DNA from: Cytophagales bacterium | GTDB taxonomy: Bacteria > Bacteroidota > Bacteroidia > Cytophagales > CCMP332 | Reading direction: 5' to 3' | Length of the DNA stretch: 64,000 bases | Assembly: GCA_028279065.1 (NCBI GenBank) | Contig: JANQSY010000110.1 | Span: 1-64,000 of the forward strand | Position numbers and translations under genes: made by a program | Notes under the pieces: generated by a model | What the model saw: only the letters and a program-made list of their open reading frames with translations | Databases searched by the model: none | Told to the model about the DNA's origin: nothing | Shown here: positions 43,592 through 53,000 of the stretch, piece after piece | How the letters are laid out: each line of letters opens with the position of its first letter | Position numbering within the stretch: position 1 is the first letter of the stretch

Positions 43592-44721
43592 TATAAGAGG
43601 TGTTTTATGGATGAAAGCGCCTCTATGCTTGAAGCGCCAAGTACCTTGGACTTTTCAGGGGACCAGCCATTGAGAGGATCGGGATGATTGTGGTCATCGG
43701 TGAAGGGCATTTCTATGGTCAGGGAAAAACAATTGAAGCGCTCGCTAACCTGATTGGTGCATAAGGAAAGATCACCTTTTCCAGGTTCGTCCTTGTCATA
43801 ACCATGCTCCACCTGAAAGGTCTGGTTTATTTTCATCCAGTTTTGCCGAAAGGCATCATCAATGGTTTGAAGCCTTTCGGTGAATCCAGGATTTCCCTCA
43901 GCGCCTGATCCAAAAACATATGGGATATCTTCATCGCCATGGATATCCAAACAGGCATCAACGCCAATCCGATCCATTTCCTTAAGTGCGAACAGAACCT
44001 CGGGCGAATATTCTTCTGAGGCTTTGTCCCATTCCCTGTTCAGGTTGGCCCCTTTTGCATTGGTTCGTAGGTTTCCATGGAATGTCCCGTCAGGGTTGAT
44101 GTTTGGAATAAGATGAAGATCGGCCCAGGAAAGAATTCCTTTTGCCGCTTCATCCTCAGGATCACAAAGGCGTTCGATTAAGCCTTCCATGAACCATTCA
44201 GCCATTGACTCCCCAGGGTGTTGCCGGGCAAGGATCCAAAGATTTTTCTTTTCCCCGCCACCCGAACCAAATGAGAGAAGCTCAATGTTCCTTGACTCAC
44301 AGCTCTTTCCTACTTCAATGGAAACAAAATAGGGGGATGCTTGAGCACGGCTAATCATTTCCTTATGCCTGGTCAGATCATATGGACCGAAATAAGCAAA
44401 TGAAGCGGCTCCGATCTTTGGAACCAGCTTAAAGGTCAGAATGGGGTCTTCAAAGCTTGAAGGAAGCCTTTCCCAGGTTTTACCATCTTCCGAATAGGGA
44501 ATGTTGTGGATTTTCCAACCCTCTGGGTAGGAGGACTTTCCCGCATTGAGGATCCTGAAGGTGTATTCTTCGCCTACACTCAGACCCTCAGCTCTGAAAT
44601 GGAACCATTGAAAAAAGTCAGACCGTATGTCCTTCCTAATATTGACATCAATTCGGTTTCCAGCTATTTCGACAAGCTCAGCATTTCCACTGTCGAAGTC
44701 ACTACTAATCACTATGCTCAT
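43591..44721 (-). CDS. M14-family metallocarboxypeptidase, cytosolic carboxypeptidase type
   Basis: 376 residues. An N-terminal beta-sandwich (about 1-125; FFQWFHFRAEGLSVGEEY and ASFAYFGPYDLTRHKEM) precedes the catalytic domain, the architecture of cytosolic carboxypeptidases. Zinc ligands are in LARQHPGESMAEWFMEG (H and E) and CLDIHGDEDIPYVFG (H). The substrate-binding Asn-Arg is in GANLNREW, and the general-base Glu is likely in FSLTIEMPF. No signal peptide is present. Bacterial members trim C-terminal residues of proteins or peptides; the physiological target is unknown. The ATG at 44721 is the only good start; the 42 bases upstream are empty. Confidence 0.92.
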   Translation of the reverse strand: MSIVISSDFDSGNAELVEIAGNRIDVNIRKDIRSDFFQWFHFRAEGLSVGEEYTFRILNAGKSSYPEGWKIHNIPYSEDGKTWERLPSSFEDPILTFKLVPKIGAASFAYFGPYDLTRHKEMISRAQASPYFVSIEVGKSCESRNIELLSFGSGGGEKKNLWILARQHPGESMAEWFMEGLIERLCDPEDEAAKGILSWADLHLIPNINPDGTFHGNLRTNAKGANLNREWDKASEEYSPEVLFALKEMDRIGVDACLDIHGDEDIPYVFGSGAEGNPGFTERLQTIDDAFRQNWMKINQTFQVEHGYDKDEPGKGDLSLCTNQVSERFNCFSLTIEMPFTDDHNHPDPLNGWSPEKSKVLGASSIEALSSIKHLL

Positions 44722-44763
44722 ATTATTAAGGTATTTTGTTTTTTGACTCTTTCGATCACTGTT

Positions 44764-45654
44764 CTATGAAAGCACCGAGTTAAGATAATCAAAGAATTCT
44801 CTGGATAGATAAGCAAGGGGACTATACGGAATGAGGATCTCCTTTTCTATCCGGATGGAAACCAGAGATCCCCCCTCAATTTTTAAAGTACCGTTCCTTT
44901 TTGATTTGATCAGGGCATTTGAATCCACCTCAAACGGGGGTGTTTTCCCAAAGGTCCAGTCCCAGGACAAATACTTCTTTTGCTTGACCCTGATCTCGGA
45001 GGGATCCAAATTGAGTTGATCGATATTTGTGCTTTGGGCCTCAAGAAGTTTCCCTATTTCCTCTACGCATTTTTTTTTCAGGTTAGCAGGCAGATTTCCA
45101 ACTCTCGACCTTACCGAAGAGACCGCCTTTGAATTGGAAATGATCTGTTCGGTATCTAGAAGGGGGTTCAGGAAATCCAGGTCAGCATCAAATAATAAGG
45201 TTCCATGGCTTAAGCATTTTCCGTTCCTGAGGGTCTGGGCATTCCCACTTATCTTTTTTTCGTTGAAAAATAAACAGCTTCGCTCATCCTCGGTTATCTG
45301 AATCCCAAGAGATCCGAAAGCGGATATGATCCTTTGATTGTAGTCTTTCATCGGGATCAGGAATTTGCCCGATGCTCTTTCGACAAAGCTAAACAGGATA
45401 TTCCCCGGGCCATGGAAAACCGTGCCTCCTCCTGATATCCTTCTGAATACCGGGACAGAATTGGTTTTTGCATATTCAAGATCAACCTCTTGCCAGGGAT
45501 TCTGATTCTTTCCTAACACTACGGCATTAGGGTTTTCATATAGTAATAGTATTGGATTTGGAAGTTCGACATCCAGCAACAGCTCCTCGAGTGAAAGGTG
45601 GAATTCCGGAGGCCGGTTATCTCCAATGAGATCAAGGATCTTCCAATCAGGCAT
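44764..45654 (-). CDS. Lipoate--protein ligase A family
   Basis: 296 residues. The motif FRRISGGGTVFHGPGNILFS is the R-R-x-S-G-G-G-x-V/T-x-H signature of lipoate ligases. It is followed by NEKKISGNAQTLRNGKCLSH, whose first lysine normally contacts lipoyl-AMP. LFDADLDFLNPLL and a C-terminal accessory region (~210-296) complete the length of a ligase with its second domain. It activates free lipoate (or octanoate) with ATP and attaches it to E2 and GcvH. Its presence beside a complete LipB gives the cell both salvage and de novo routes. It ends 42 bases before the M14 gene and lies one base after yaaA. Confidence 0.9.
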   Translation of the reverse strand: MPDWKILDLIGDNRPPEFHLSLEELLLDVELPNPILLLYENPNAVVLGKNQNPWQEVDLEYAKTNSVPVFRRISGGGTVFHGPGNILFSFVERASGKFLIPMKDYNQRIISAFGSLGIQITEDERSCLFFNEKKISGNAQTLRNGKCLSHGTLLFDADLDFLNPLLDTEQIISNSKAVSSVRSRVGNLPANLKKKCVEEIGKLLEAQSTNIDQLNLDPSEIRVKQKKYLSWDWTFGKTPPFEVDSNALIKSKRNGTLKIEGGSLVSIRIEKEILIPYSPLAYLSREFFDYLNSVLS

Positions 45655-45655
45655 T

Positions 45656-46426
45656 TTAATCCTCCCTGGTGAAAACCCAATAGTTTTCGGTACTGATCTC
45701 GGGGTTATACGTATAACCCTCAGTATTGAATTCCTTTAACTCCTCGGCATTTTTGATCCTGTTTTTAACCATAAACGCAGCGGCGTAGCCTCTGGCCTTT
45801 TTTCCAAGGAAATTAATGAATTTGTACTGACCATTTCTGTATTCCTTCATAGAAATCTCTATTACCCTTCCATTAACTTTTTCAGGTTTTACCGCAGCAA
45901 AATACTCTTTGGAAGCCAGGTTGACTAAGGTATCCGAGCCCGTTTCTCTCAGAGCCTCATTGATCTTTTCCGTTACTGAGTCTCCCCAAAAATCATACAG
46001 GTTCTTTTTTCTCCCAATTTTGATTTTGGTGCCCATCTCGAGCCTGTAGGGTTTTATTCTGTCCATGGGCCTTAGCAAGCCATGAAGCCCGGATAGTATC
46101 CTAAGATGATCCTGGGCAAATTCATAATCATCCTTGTCCCAATCCCAGGGCATCATTCCCTGATAAACATCTCCCCTGAACATCCGGATCGCAGGCCTGG
46201 TGCTTTCCGGATCCATTTCCGAAGTCCAGATTTGATTTCGGCCATAGTTCATCTCTGCCAATGCCCGGCTAATGCCGTGGAGTTTTGCTAGGGTAGGGAC
46301 CTTTTTCTTTCTCAAGGTTCCCATTATTTGTTCGGAATCTTTCAGAAAATAAGGTTCGGTTGTTTTAAGCGATGGGATTTCGGATTTTTCATCCAGGTTT
46401 TTGGCAGGGGAGATGACGGCGATCAT
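45656..46426 (-). CDS. yaaA: Peroxide stress protein YaaA (DUF328)
   Basis: 256 residues, usual length. Conserved parts are the N-terminal ISPAKNLDEKSEIP, AEMNYGRNQIW, MFRGDVYQGM, RILSGLHGLLRPMDRIKPYR and LEMGTKIKIG. LVNLASKEYFAAVK, FINFLGKKARGYAAAFM and the final FNTEGYTYNPEIS follow. In E. coli YaaA lowers free intracellular iron under peroxide stress, and the family fold binds DNA. It is divergent from rnd; the 53 bases between them hold a minus-strand TATGTTTC that is one base off the promoter box. Confidence 0.95.
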   Translation of the reverse strand: MIAVISPAKNLDEKSEIPSLKTTEPYFLKDSEQIMGTLRKKKVPTLAKLHGISRALAEMNYGRNQIWTSEMDPESTRPAIRMFRGDVYQGMMPWDWDKDDYEFAQDHLRILSGLHGLLRPMDRIKPYRLEMGTKIKIGRKKNLYDFWGDSVTEKINEALRETGSDTLVNLASKEYFAAVKPEKVNGRVIEISMKEYRNGQYKFINFLGKKARGYAAAFMVKNRIKNAEELKEFNTEGYTYNPEISTENYWVFTRED

Positions 46427-46479
46427 TTTATTGGTATTTTAAAGAGAAACATAAAGAGAACAGTTGGTTCTGATCCATT

Positions 46480-47604
46480 TTGAAGTTTGAATATATCCAG
46501 AACAAGGAAGATGTAGAAAAAGCCTTAAATGGTCTCCAAAAAAATGAGATTGTAGGTTTGGATCTGGAGTTTGACAATAATTCATTTTCCTATGGGGTCA
46601 ACCTCTGCCTGGTTCAGATCTCCACGACTGATGGGAATATTTATCTGATCGACCCGATTTCTGCAGGGATCAGCAGTACCTTAATGGATTTTTTTGCAAA
46701 TCAAAAGATCAAAAAAGTAATCCATAGTGGAAGTGAAGATGTTTTCGTAATAAGGACTTTGGGGGGAGAAATAAAAAATCTTCTTGACACGGAAAAGCTG
46801 GCAAAACTTGCGGGAGAGGAAAAACAAGGTTTATCGGACCTAACACAAAAGTATTTTAATGCCGGAAAAATGAAAGACCTTCAAAGGTCCGACTGGAACC
46901 AGAGACCTTTGAGTGAAGAGCTTCTAAAATATGCTGCTGCTGATGTCGATCATATTTTGCCACTAGCTGGAGTTTTGGAAGACAGGGTAAAACATATTGG
47001 ACTCGGGTCCTGGATTACTCCGCTGATGCGAACATTCGAGGCAGATTTTAATTCTGAGCGAGCTCAAAAATCACTCTGGGTAAAGGGTATGAATGAGCTG
47101 TCCAAAGAGGGAAAAATTAACGGCCTTGTGCTTCTTGCTGTGAGAGAAAAATTCGCTGAAAAGAATAATGTTCCTCCTTATAAGGTTCTCAGGAACCACC
47201 AGGTATTGTACCTGAGCGATAGAAAGTTTGAGAATTTTCAATCCTGGAAAAAGCACAAAGGACATAATTCAACCAGTGGATCGAAGGAATTTTTTGAAGA
47301 GTATCACAAGGGGTTGAAGGATCCAAGTTTCCGTGAAAGAGCAAAAAAGACCCTTGAGGAGAAAAAGCAGAGGAAATTTGTCAAACCTCACATTTTTCAA
47401 AAAAGGGTCTCTTTTTTGGAAAGGTTTAAAAAGCAGCTTGTAAATGAAGGAGGGGATCAGGCCGCCCGGCTGGTTTTAAGCAAGGCAAAGATCAACGATA
47501 TTGCGGTTAGCGGAAATTTAAGCAGGATCGATCCTTTTTTCCTTGAGTTGTGTTATGGTAGTCTTGGGATAAAGGATTCAGATCTGGAGCAAATTTTTCA
47601 GTAA
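46480..47604 (+). CDS. rnd: Ribonuclease D
   Basis: 374 residues; start TTG 46480. DEDD exonuclease motifs: VGLDLEFDNNSFSYG (Exo I), IHSGSEDVFVIRTLGG (Exo II) and LLKYAAADVDHILPL (Exo III, with Y). An HRDC domain follows at about 210-290 (LLAVREKFAEKNNVPPYKVL). The C-terminal Lys-rich part is a second helical region. RNase D trims 3' ends of tRNA precursors and other structured RNAs. It is followed three bases later by the TANGO2-like gene and is divergent from yaaA. Confidence 0.94.
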   Translation: MKFEYIQNKEDVEKALNGLQKNEIVGLDLEFDNNSFSYGVNLCLVQISTTDGNIYLIDPISAGISSTLMDFFANQKIKKVIHSGSEDVFVIRTLGGEIKNLLDTEKLAKLAGEEKQGLSDLTQKYFNAGKMKDLQRSDWNQRPLSEELLKYAAADVDHILPLAGVLEDRVKHIGLGSWITPLMRTFEADFNSERAQKSLWVKGMNELSKEGKINGLVLLAVREKFAEKNNVPPYKVLRNHQVLYLSDRKFENFQSWKKHKGHNSTSGSKEFFEEYHKGLKDPSFRERAKKTLEEKKQRKFVKPHIFQKRVSFLERFKKQLVNEGGDQAARLVLSKAKINDIAVSGNLSRIDPFFLELCYGSLGIKDSDLEQIFQ

Positions 47605-47607
47605 ACG

Positions 47608-48396
47608 ATGTGTTTAGTTGCTTTTCAAATAAGAAAGGAAGCTGAGGATTATGGCATATTGGTTTGTGCCAATCGGGATGAGTTCTTTAACAGACCAACC
47701 CGGGAATTGCATTCCTGGGAAGATGGTGTCCTCGCCGGAAGGGACCTTGAAGCCGGAGGAACCTGGATGGGCATTGGGCCAGGCGGAAGAGTAGCTTTTC
47801 TTACGAATTTCAGGGACCTTAATAACATCAGGAAAGATGTCAGATCGAGGGGGGGGCTGGTAGCGGATTTCCTTACAAGTAAGGATCCCTCAGAAAAATA
47901 TCTTGAAACCATTTCTAAATCCTCAAAGGAATACAACGGTTTTAATCTGGTGGTGGGATCTAATAATGGTTTTTATTATTTCTCTAATGAGGAAGAGGAG
48001 ATCAGACAATTGGAAGTGGGGATCTACGGTCTGAGCAATGGCATTTTGGATGAACCCTGGCCCAAGGTATCTCGAGTTAAAAGGGAGTTTGGTGAATTGG
48101 TTATGGGCAACTCTTCTGAGCAGGATTTTTTCAAGGTGATGAAGAATACGGATACCTATCCGGATGATCAATTACCTAGCACAGGGGCTGATTTGGACCT
48201 GGAAAGGGGCCTTTCGGCAATGTTCATCCGCCTGAAGGGCTATGGTTCAAGGGTGAGCTCCCTTCTGGATTTTAAGACTGAAAACGATTTCAGATTCTGG
48301 GAAAGGACCTATGATTTTCCGGGTAACGAAGTTCAGACGAAGTTCTATTTTTCGGGTTCATCAAAGCTTTTATCCACCACTATTTCTCCCTCATAG
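47608..48396 (+). CDS. NRDE/TANGO2 family protein
   Basis: 262 residues. It begins MCLVAFQI with the invariant second-position Cys and has VCANRDEFFNRPTRELHSWE, which contains the N-R-D-E signature. GGTWMGIGPGGRVAFLTNFR and NGFNLVVGSNNGFYYFSN follow, as in TANGO2-like Ntn-hydrolase-fold proteins. Bacterial and eukaryotic members have been linked to heme handling, but the bacterial role is not settled. The gene probably shares a transcript with rnd (3-base gap). Its last 52 bases are antisense to the 3' end of the M28 peptidase gene. Confidence 0.92.
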   Translation: MCLVAFQIRKEAEDYGILVCANRDEFFNRPTRELHSWEDGVLAGRDLEAGGTWMGIGPGGRVAFLTNFRDLNNIRKDVRSRGGLVADFLTSKDPSEKYLETISKSSKEYNGFNLVVGSNNGFYYFSNEEEEIRQLEVGIYGLSNGILDEPWPKVSRVKREFGELVMGNSSEQDFFKVMKNTDTYPDDQLPSTGADLDLERGLSAMFIRLKGYGSRVSSLLDFKTENDFRFWERTYDFPGNEVQTKFYFSGSSKLLSTTISPS

Positions 48397-49934
48397 TTGG
48401 CGATGGCGAGAAGGGTATTATAAATAAGCTCGGTCCTTTTGTTATAGATATCAAAATTGATCTTATCAACCGTGTCGGTTGGCTTGTGGTAATCCTCATG
48501 TGAACCATTGAAATAAAAGATCACCGGGATGTTGTTTTTAGCAAAATTGTAATGATCGCTCCTTTTGTAAAAGTTGTTTGGATCCTGGAAGTTATTAAAG
48601 GTGTAGTCAAGGTTTAGGCCACAACATTCTTGATTGGCTCTTTCACTTATCTCATGGATGGTTGTAGAGAGCATGTCAGACCCGATCAAATAGACGTAGT
48701 TACTGTCCTCAATATGTTCCTCGTCCACTCTGCCGATCATATCGATATTCAGATTGCAAACTGTATTTTCAAGGGGGATCACAGGGTCTTGGTCGCAATA
48801 GTATTTTGAACCCAACAAACCTTTTTCCTCACCGGTAAAAGCAAGGAACAGAATACTTCTTTTTGGTTTTTCCTCTCCTGAAAATCTGGCAGCAATTTCC
48901 TGGGCTATCGAAATGAGAGCCACGGTACCGGAACCATCGTCATCCGCCCCGTTGTTAATATCATCTCCGGACCTCCCGATATGATCATAATGAGCAGTAA
49001 GCACAACATATTCATCTCTCATTTCCGATCCAGGGATTAGGCCAAGGACATTTGATGTAACAACATCTTCAATGGAGTAAACCGTTTCCAATGTTATTGA
49101 GTCCATTTCGGTTTGAACGGGTTTTCCACCGTCTATGAGTTGTTCTATGGATCTTGAAAAAGACTTGGAATTTACTCCTATGGCTTTTGCCCAAGCTTCA
49201 GGATAGGTATACAAGGTCCCATACTTGGACTTTTTTCCTTCCATATCCAGATCATTAGGAAGCATATAGGAGCCCCTTTTGGTATATCTTGATAAGCTTT
49301 GTCTTCTTGACTCATACTCTTCCTTCGAAGGCATGATAACTATAACGTCTTCAGCCCCAAGGTTTCGAGCTGCCTTTACTTTTTTATAAACACCGTAACG
49401 GGTTCCCCAGGCTGAGTTCTTTTCCTCCCCGGTTAAAAGGAAATTTCCATCCTTGCTTTTTGGTTCTCCCCAGACCATCACGGCTATTTTTCCTTTTAGG
49501 TCTTTTCCATCATAGTCAGAGTACTCTTTGGTGTCGATCCCGAATCCCACGAATTCTAAGGCAAGTGTTTTTTCGGTAGGATAAAAAATAGAAAAACCAT
49601 AAACCTCATCCCACCAGCTGATGGATCCTGAAGTAGCGGAGATATTTATTTTTTCTAGCCTTCCATTTTTCAAGGGAACGTCCTGGAAGTAACTCTTTCC
49701 GTAAGAAGTTTGTACAGGAGGTAAGAGATTAGACTTCCTAAAAACATTGGAGATATATCTGGCAGCCTTAAGTTGTCCCAATGAGCCAGTGTTTCTCCCT
49801 TCAAATTCATCTGATGCGATAATGGAAAGGTGCTTTTCAAGGTTTTCAATATCATAGGCCATTTGAGAAAATGCGACTTTTCCGGGAAATGGTATTATGT
49901 AAAGAATAAAAAGGAGGTAAAAAACAAGTTTCAT
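48345..49934 (-). CDS. Secreted M28-family zinc peptidase with PA domain
   Basis: 529 residues. Signal peptide 1-~24. The catalytic domain has zinc ligands in VVLTAHYDHIGRSGDDINNG, ADDDGSGTVALISIA, LAFTGEEKGLLGSKYY, and the final HSD/DHYNF region KRSDHYNFAKNNIPVIFYF. A protease-associated domain is inserted at about 125-260 (KIAVMVWGEPKSKDG, then RNLGAEDVIVIMPS). Aminopeptidases of this type remove N-terminal residues of peptides outside the cell. No T9SS sorting domain is visible at the C-terminus, so it is probably periplasmic. It is tail-to-tail with the TANGO2-like gene and overlaps it by 52 bases. Confidence 0.94.
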   Translation of the reverse strand: MKLVFYLLFILYIIPFPGKVAFSQMAYDIENLEKHLSIIASDEFEGRNTGSLGQLKAARYISNVFRKSNLLPPVQTSYGKSYFQDVPLKNGRLEKINISATSGSISWWDEVYGFSIFYPTEKTLALEFVGFGIDTKEYSDYDGKDLKGKIAVMVWGEPKSKDGNFLLTGEEKNSAWGTRYGVYKKVKAARNLGAEDVIVIMPSKEEYESRRQSLSRYTKRGSYMLPNDLDMEGKKSKYGTLYTYPEAWAKAIGVNSKSFSRSIEQLIDGGKPVQTEMDSITLETVYSIEDVVTSNVLGLIPGSEMRDEYVVLTAHYDHIGRSGDDINNGADDDGSGTVALISIAQEIAARFSGEEKPKRSILFLAFTGEEKGLLGSKYYCDQDPVIPLENTVCNLNIDMIGRVDEEHIEDSNYVYLIGSDMLSTTIHEISERANQECCGLNLDYTFNNFQDPNNFYKRSDHYNFAKNNIPVIFYFNGSHEDYHKPTDTVDKINFDIYNKRTELIYNTLLAIANYEGEIVVDKSFDEPEK

Positions 49935-50047
49935 ACTTTTTGCGGCCTAGGGTAATTTTTAGGATTTCAAAATTGAAGAAATGGTTTTAATGCGAATCAC
50001 TTTTTTGATTTTTATCGTATATAAACATTACATAGAGCCTAAAGTTC

Positions 50048-50055
50048 TATTTTTG
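50048..50055 (+). promoter_or_regulatory. Candidate -7 promoter box of the giant adhesin gene
   Basis: TATTTTTG fits TAnnTTTG perfectly, 30 bases before the ATG at 50085, with a TTA 17 bases upstream as a weak -33 element. A GGCCGC-TT-GCGGCC inverted repeat (50056-50069) follows immediately and would lie at the very start of the transcript. The rest of the 150-base gap (49935-50084) shows nothing else. Confidence 0.45.
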
Positions 50056-50084
50056 GGCCGCTTGCGGCCTTATGTAACCAATCA

Positions 50085-53000
50085 ATGAATATGTTTCGAG
50101 ACTTTCTACGAGTTATCGCACTAAGCCTTGTATGCTTTTTTCTATTTAACCAAAGGGCATCCGCACAATGCTCAAACCTGTCAGGTAGCTTTGTTAATGA
50201 TCTAAGGGTAGCAAGCCTTTGTGCTCCCACTCCTGTAACCTGGAACGTTGAGTTCGAATTCCTTTTTTCTGTTTCAGTTGCGGATACCGATAAGGTATAT
50301 ATTAACATTAGGTGGAATGATCCAGGCAATAACCAAGTCACGGTCCAGGCATCCCCGAATGGAAACAGAAGGCGTTTTTCTGTAAGTGAAAGTTTTACCT
50401 ATCCCGCAACTGGAGGAGATTGTAGTTATGAACCTATTGCGTTTGCTTGTTGGGACGCGGATGGGAATGGAATTATTAGTGGAGCAGAAGTTTGCGTAGG
50501 ATCCAGGATTGAAGCTACACTGTCTTCATGGTCTACCGATGATTCAAACGGAGGAACTTTAGCCATAAATCCTGCTCAGGAAGATATTTGTGTGGATGAT
50601 TCTGCCCTAAATTTTCAATTCCAAGATGCCACCTTTCCTAATTGTGAAGTCACAGTGGAACCTGATGTTCCCAACCAACAGACCAGATGGGTCCAATTCA
50701 TTTATGGTACCAACGTAAATCCAGGACCATATATTCCTCTGGTGTCTATAGATACCGGGGGTGGAACAGTCCAGATTACGGATGCTGCTGGAGCAATTAT
50801 TACCACTTTTGCCGGACCGATTATTGAAATTCCTGCCCCCGTTCTCGTAGGAGATCTAAATGAACTTACCTATCCAATTTCCTATCCTGGTGGAGTGGCA
50901 GCAATAGGTGATGTTTTCGAAATCACCCTTAGAAACTGGAATATTTGTAACCCTTATGATACGCTTCCGGATGGAAACCCACCAACTGACCCGGTTAACG
51001 GAGATTTTCCTGCGATTACCACAGAGGCAATTTTAAATGTGATTGGACCAACTCCGGCTACAGCTGGTCCTGACCAAGACGTTTGTGGAACTTCAACAAA
51101 TTTTGCTGCCAATACACCTGGGACTGGCACAGGGACCTGGAGTCAACTTACCGGTCCTACGGTTGCCTCAATTACCGATATCAATGACCCGACCTCAAAT
51201 GTTTCCATTGGTGGTGGTGGAGCGGCTGTAAAGGTTTACACATTTGAATGGTCCACGGCTTTAGGTGGTTGCGCAACGAGCGTTGATACCGTTCAAATCA
51301 CTTTTTACCGTGATCCCAATAATCCTAATGCGGGACCAGACCAAGACATATGCGGGTTGAGCACTACAATGGCTGCAAACAATATTACTCGAGGTTTTGG
51401 GCAATGGGTTCAAACTGGGGGGCCAGTTGCAAACCCGGGCCTTTCTTCAATTTTTGACAGAAATGCAACGCTCAATGTCTCTACTTCCGGTTATGGGGTA
51501 TACACCTTTGACTGGACGGCTAACAACCCACCCTGTGCGCAAAAAACAAACGAAGTAGTTATAACTTTTGAGCAAGACCCAACTACACCAAATGCGGGCC
51601 CAGATGACACCACGGTTTGTAATTCTTTAAACTATACGCTAGCAGGAAATTCAATTGGTGTTGGAACAGGAACCTGGACAAAGGTTTCCGGCCCAGTGGG
51701 AGCAGTAACATTCGCCCCCAATGCAAACGATCCGACTGCCACTGCCACCTTGCCCACCTACGGTACATTTGTTTTAAGATGGACTGCAACAAACGGAACC
51801 ATTTGTGCTGACCAAACGGATGATGTTACAATTTCTGCATTCCAAACCCCAACGGTTTCGGTAGCTGGAATAGACAGTACGCATTGCGGATTGAACATAA
51901 ACCTATATGGGAATACACCTACAGTTGGACAAGGAATGTGGACCCATGAATCCGGACCCGGACCCGTGGTATTTGTTGATGCCACCGACCCGAATACCTT
52001 GGTTACGGTTCCAAATGCAACAGTTTACAGGTTTAGATGGACAATTAGCAATGGGAATTGTCCTGATTCTTTTGATGACGTCTTTATTACCTTTGGCCCA
52101 CCTGCTGATGTTGCAAATGCCGGACCGGATGATTCGGTGTGTGCATCAGAACAGATCACTCTTGGAGCAAATGACCCTACTCCGGCACCTTCGTTAGGAA
52201 CGGGAACTTGGACTATAATCAATGGCCCCGCAGGATATGTTCTAGGGGCTAACACATTCATTTCAAATGTTAATGATCACAATGCAGTATTAAGTTGGGA
52301 TACCCTTTCTGCTATCGGAAATGGGCCATTCAGCTATACCCTAGTTTGGACAGTAACAAAGGTTTCTTGCCCTACCACCACGGACACAGTAGTTGTCTGG
52401 AATTATCCAAAGCCAACATCTGCTGTTGTCACCGGGTTAAATCCGAGGGTAACTTGCGCTTTAACTCAATCGATTTCCGCAAATCCACTTGCTGAAGGCC
52501 ATGGACAATGGACACAAGTTTCAGGACCAGGTATTTCAACATTCGTTGATGATACTCTTGCTACCACCAATGTCACTGTTTCTCAATCAGGGTACTACAG
52601 ATATAAATGGGAAGTCGTCTCAGGTCCTTGCTCGCCTCCTTCTAGAGACACATTGGATGTGGATTTCACAAGTCCTACTCCCTCTGCCGCTGGAAATGAT
52701 ACATCTACTTGTGCATTCTTCGACACCCTAAATGCTAACACTCCTACTGTAGGATCAGGTACCTGGACAGTAGTAGGACAACCTGTTGGTGGTACCTTAA
52801 GTTTTGATGATGTTAACAAGCCCAACGCAAGAACTGACCTTTCTGGAGCTATAGTCTACGGAACTTACACCCTCCGCTGGACAATTACCAATGCCGGTTG
52901 TACTGATGAGGTGGATGAAGTTGATATAACATTCTTTGAGGACCCTACAGTGCCCAATGCTGGTACAGATATTTTCGTTTGCGCCAACTCCACAAACATG

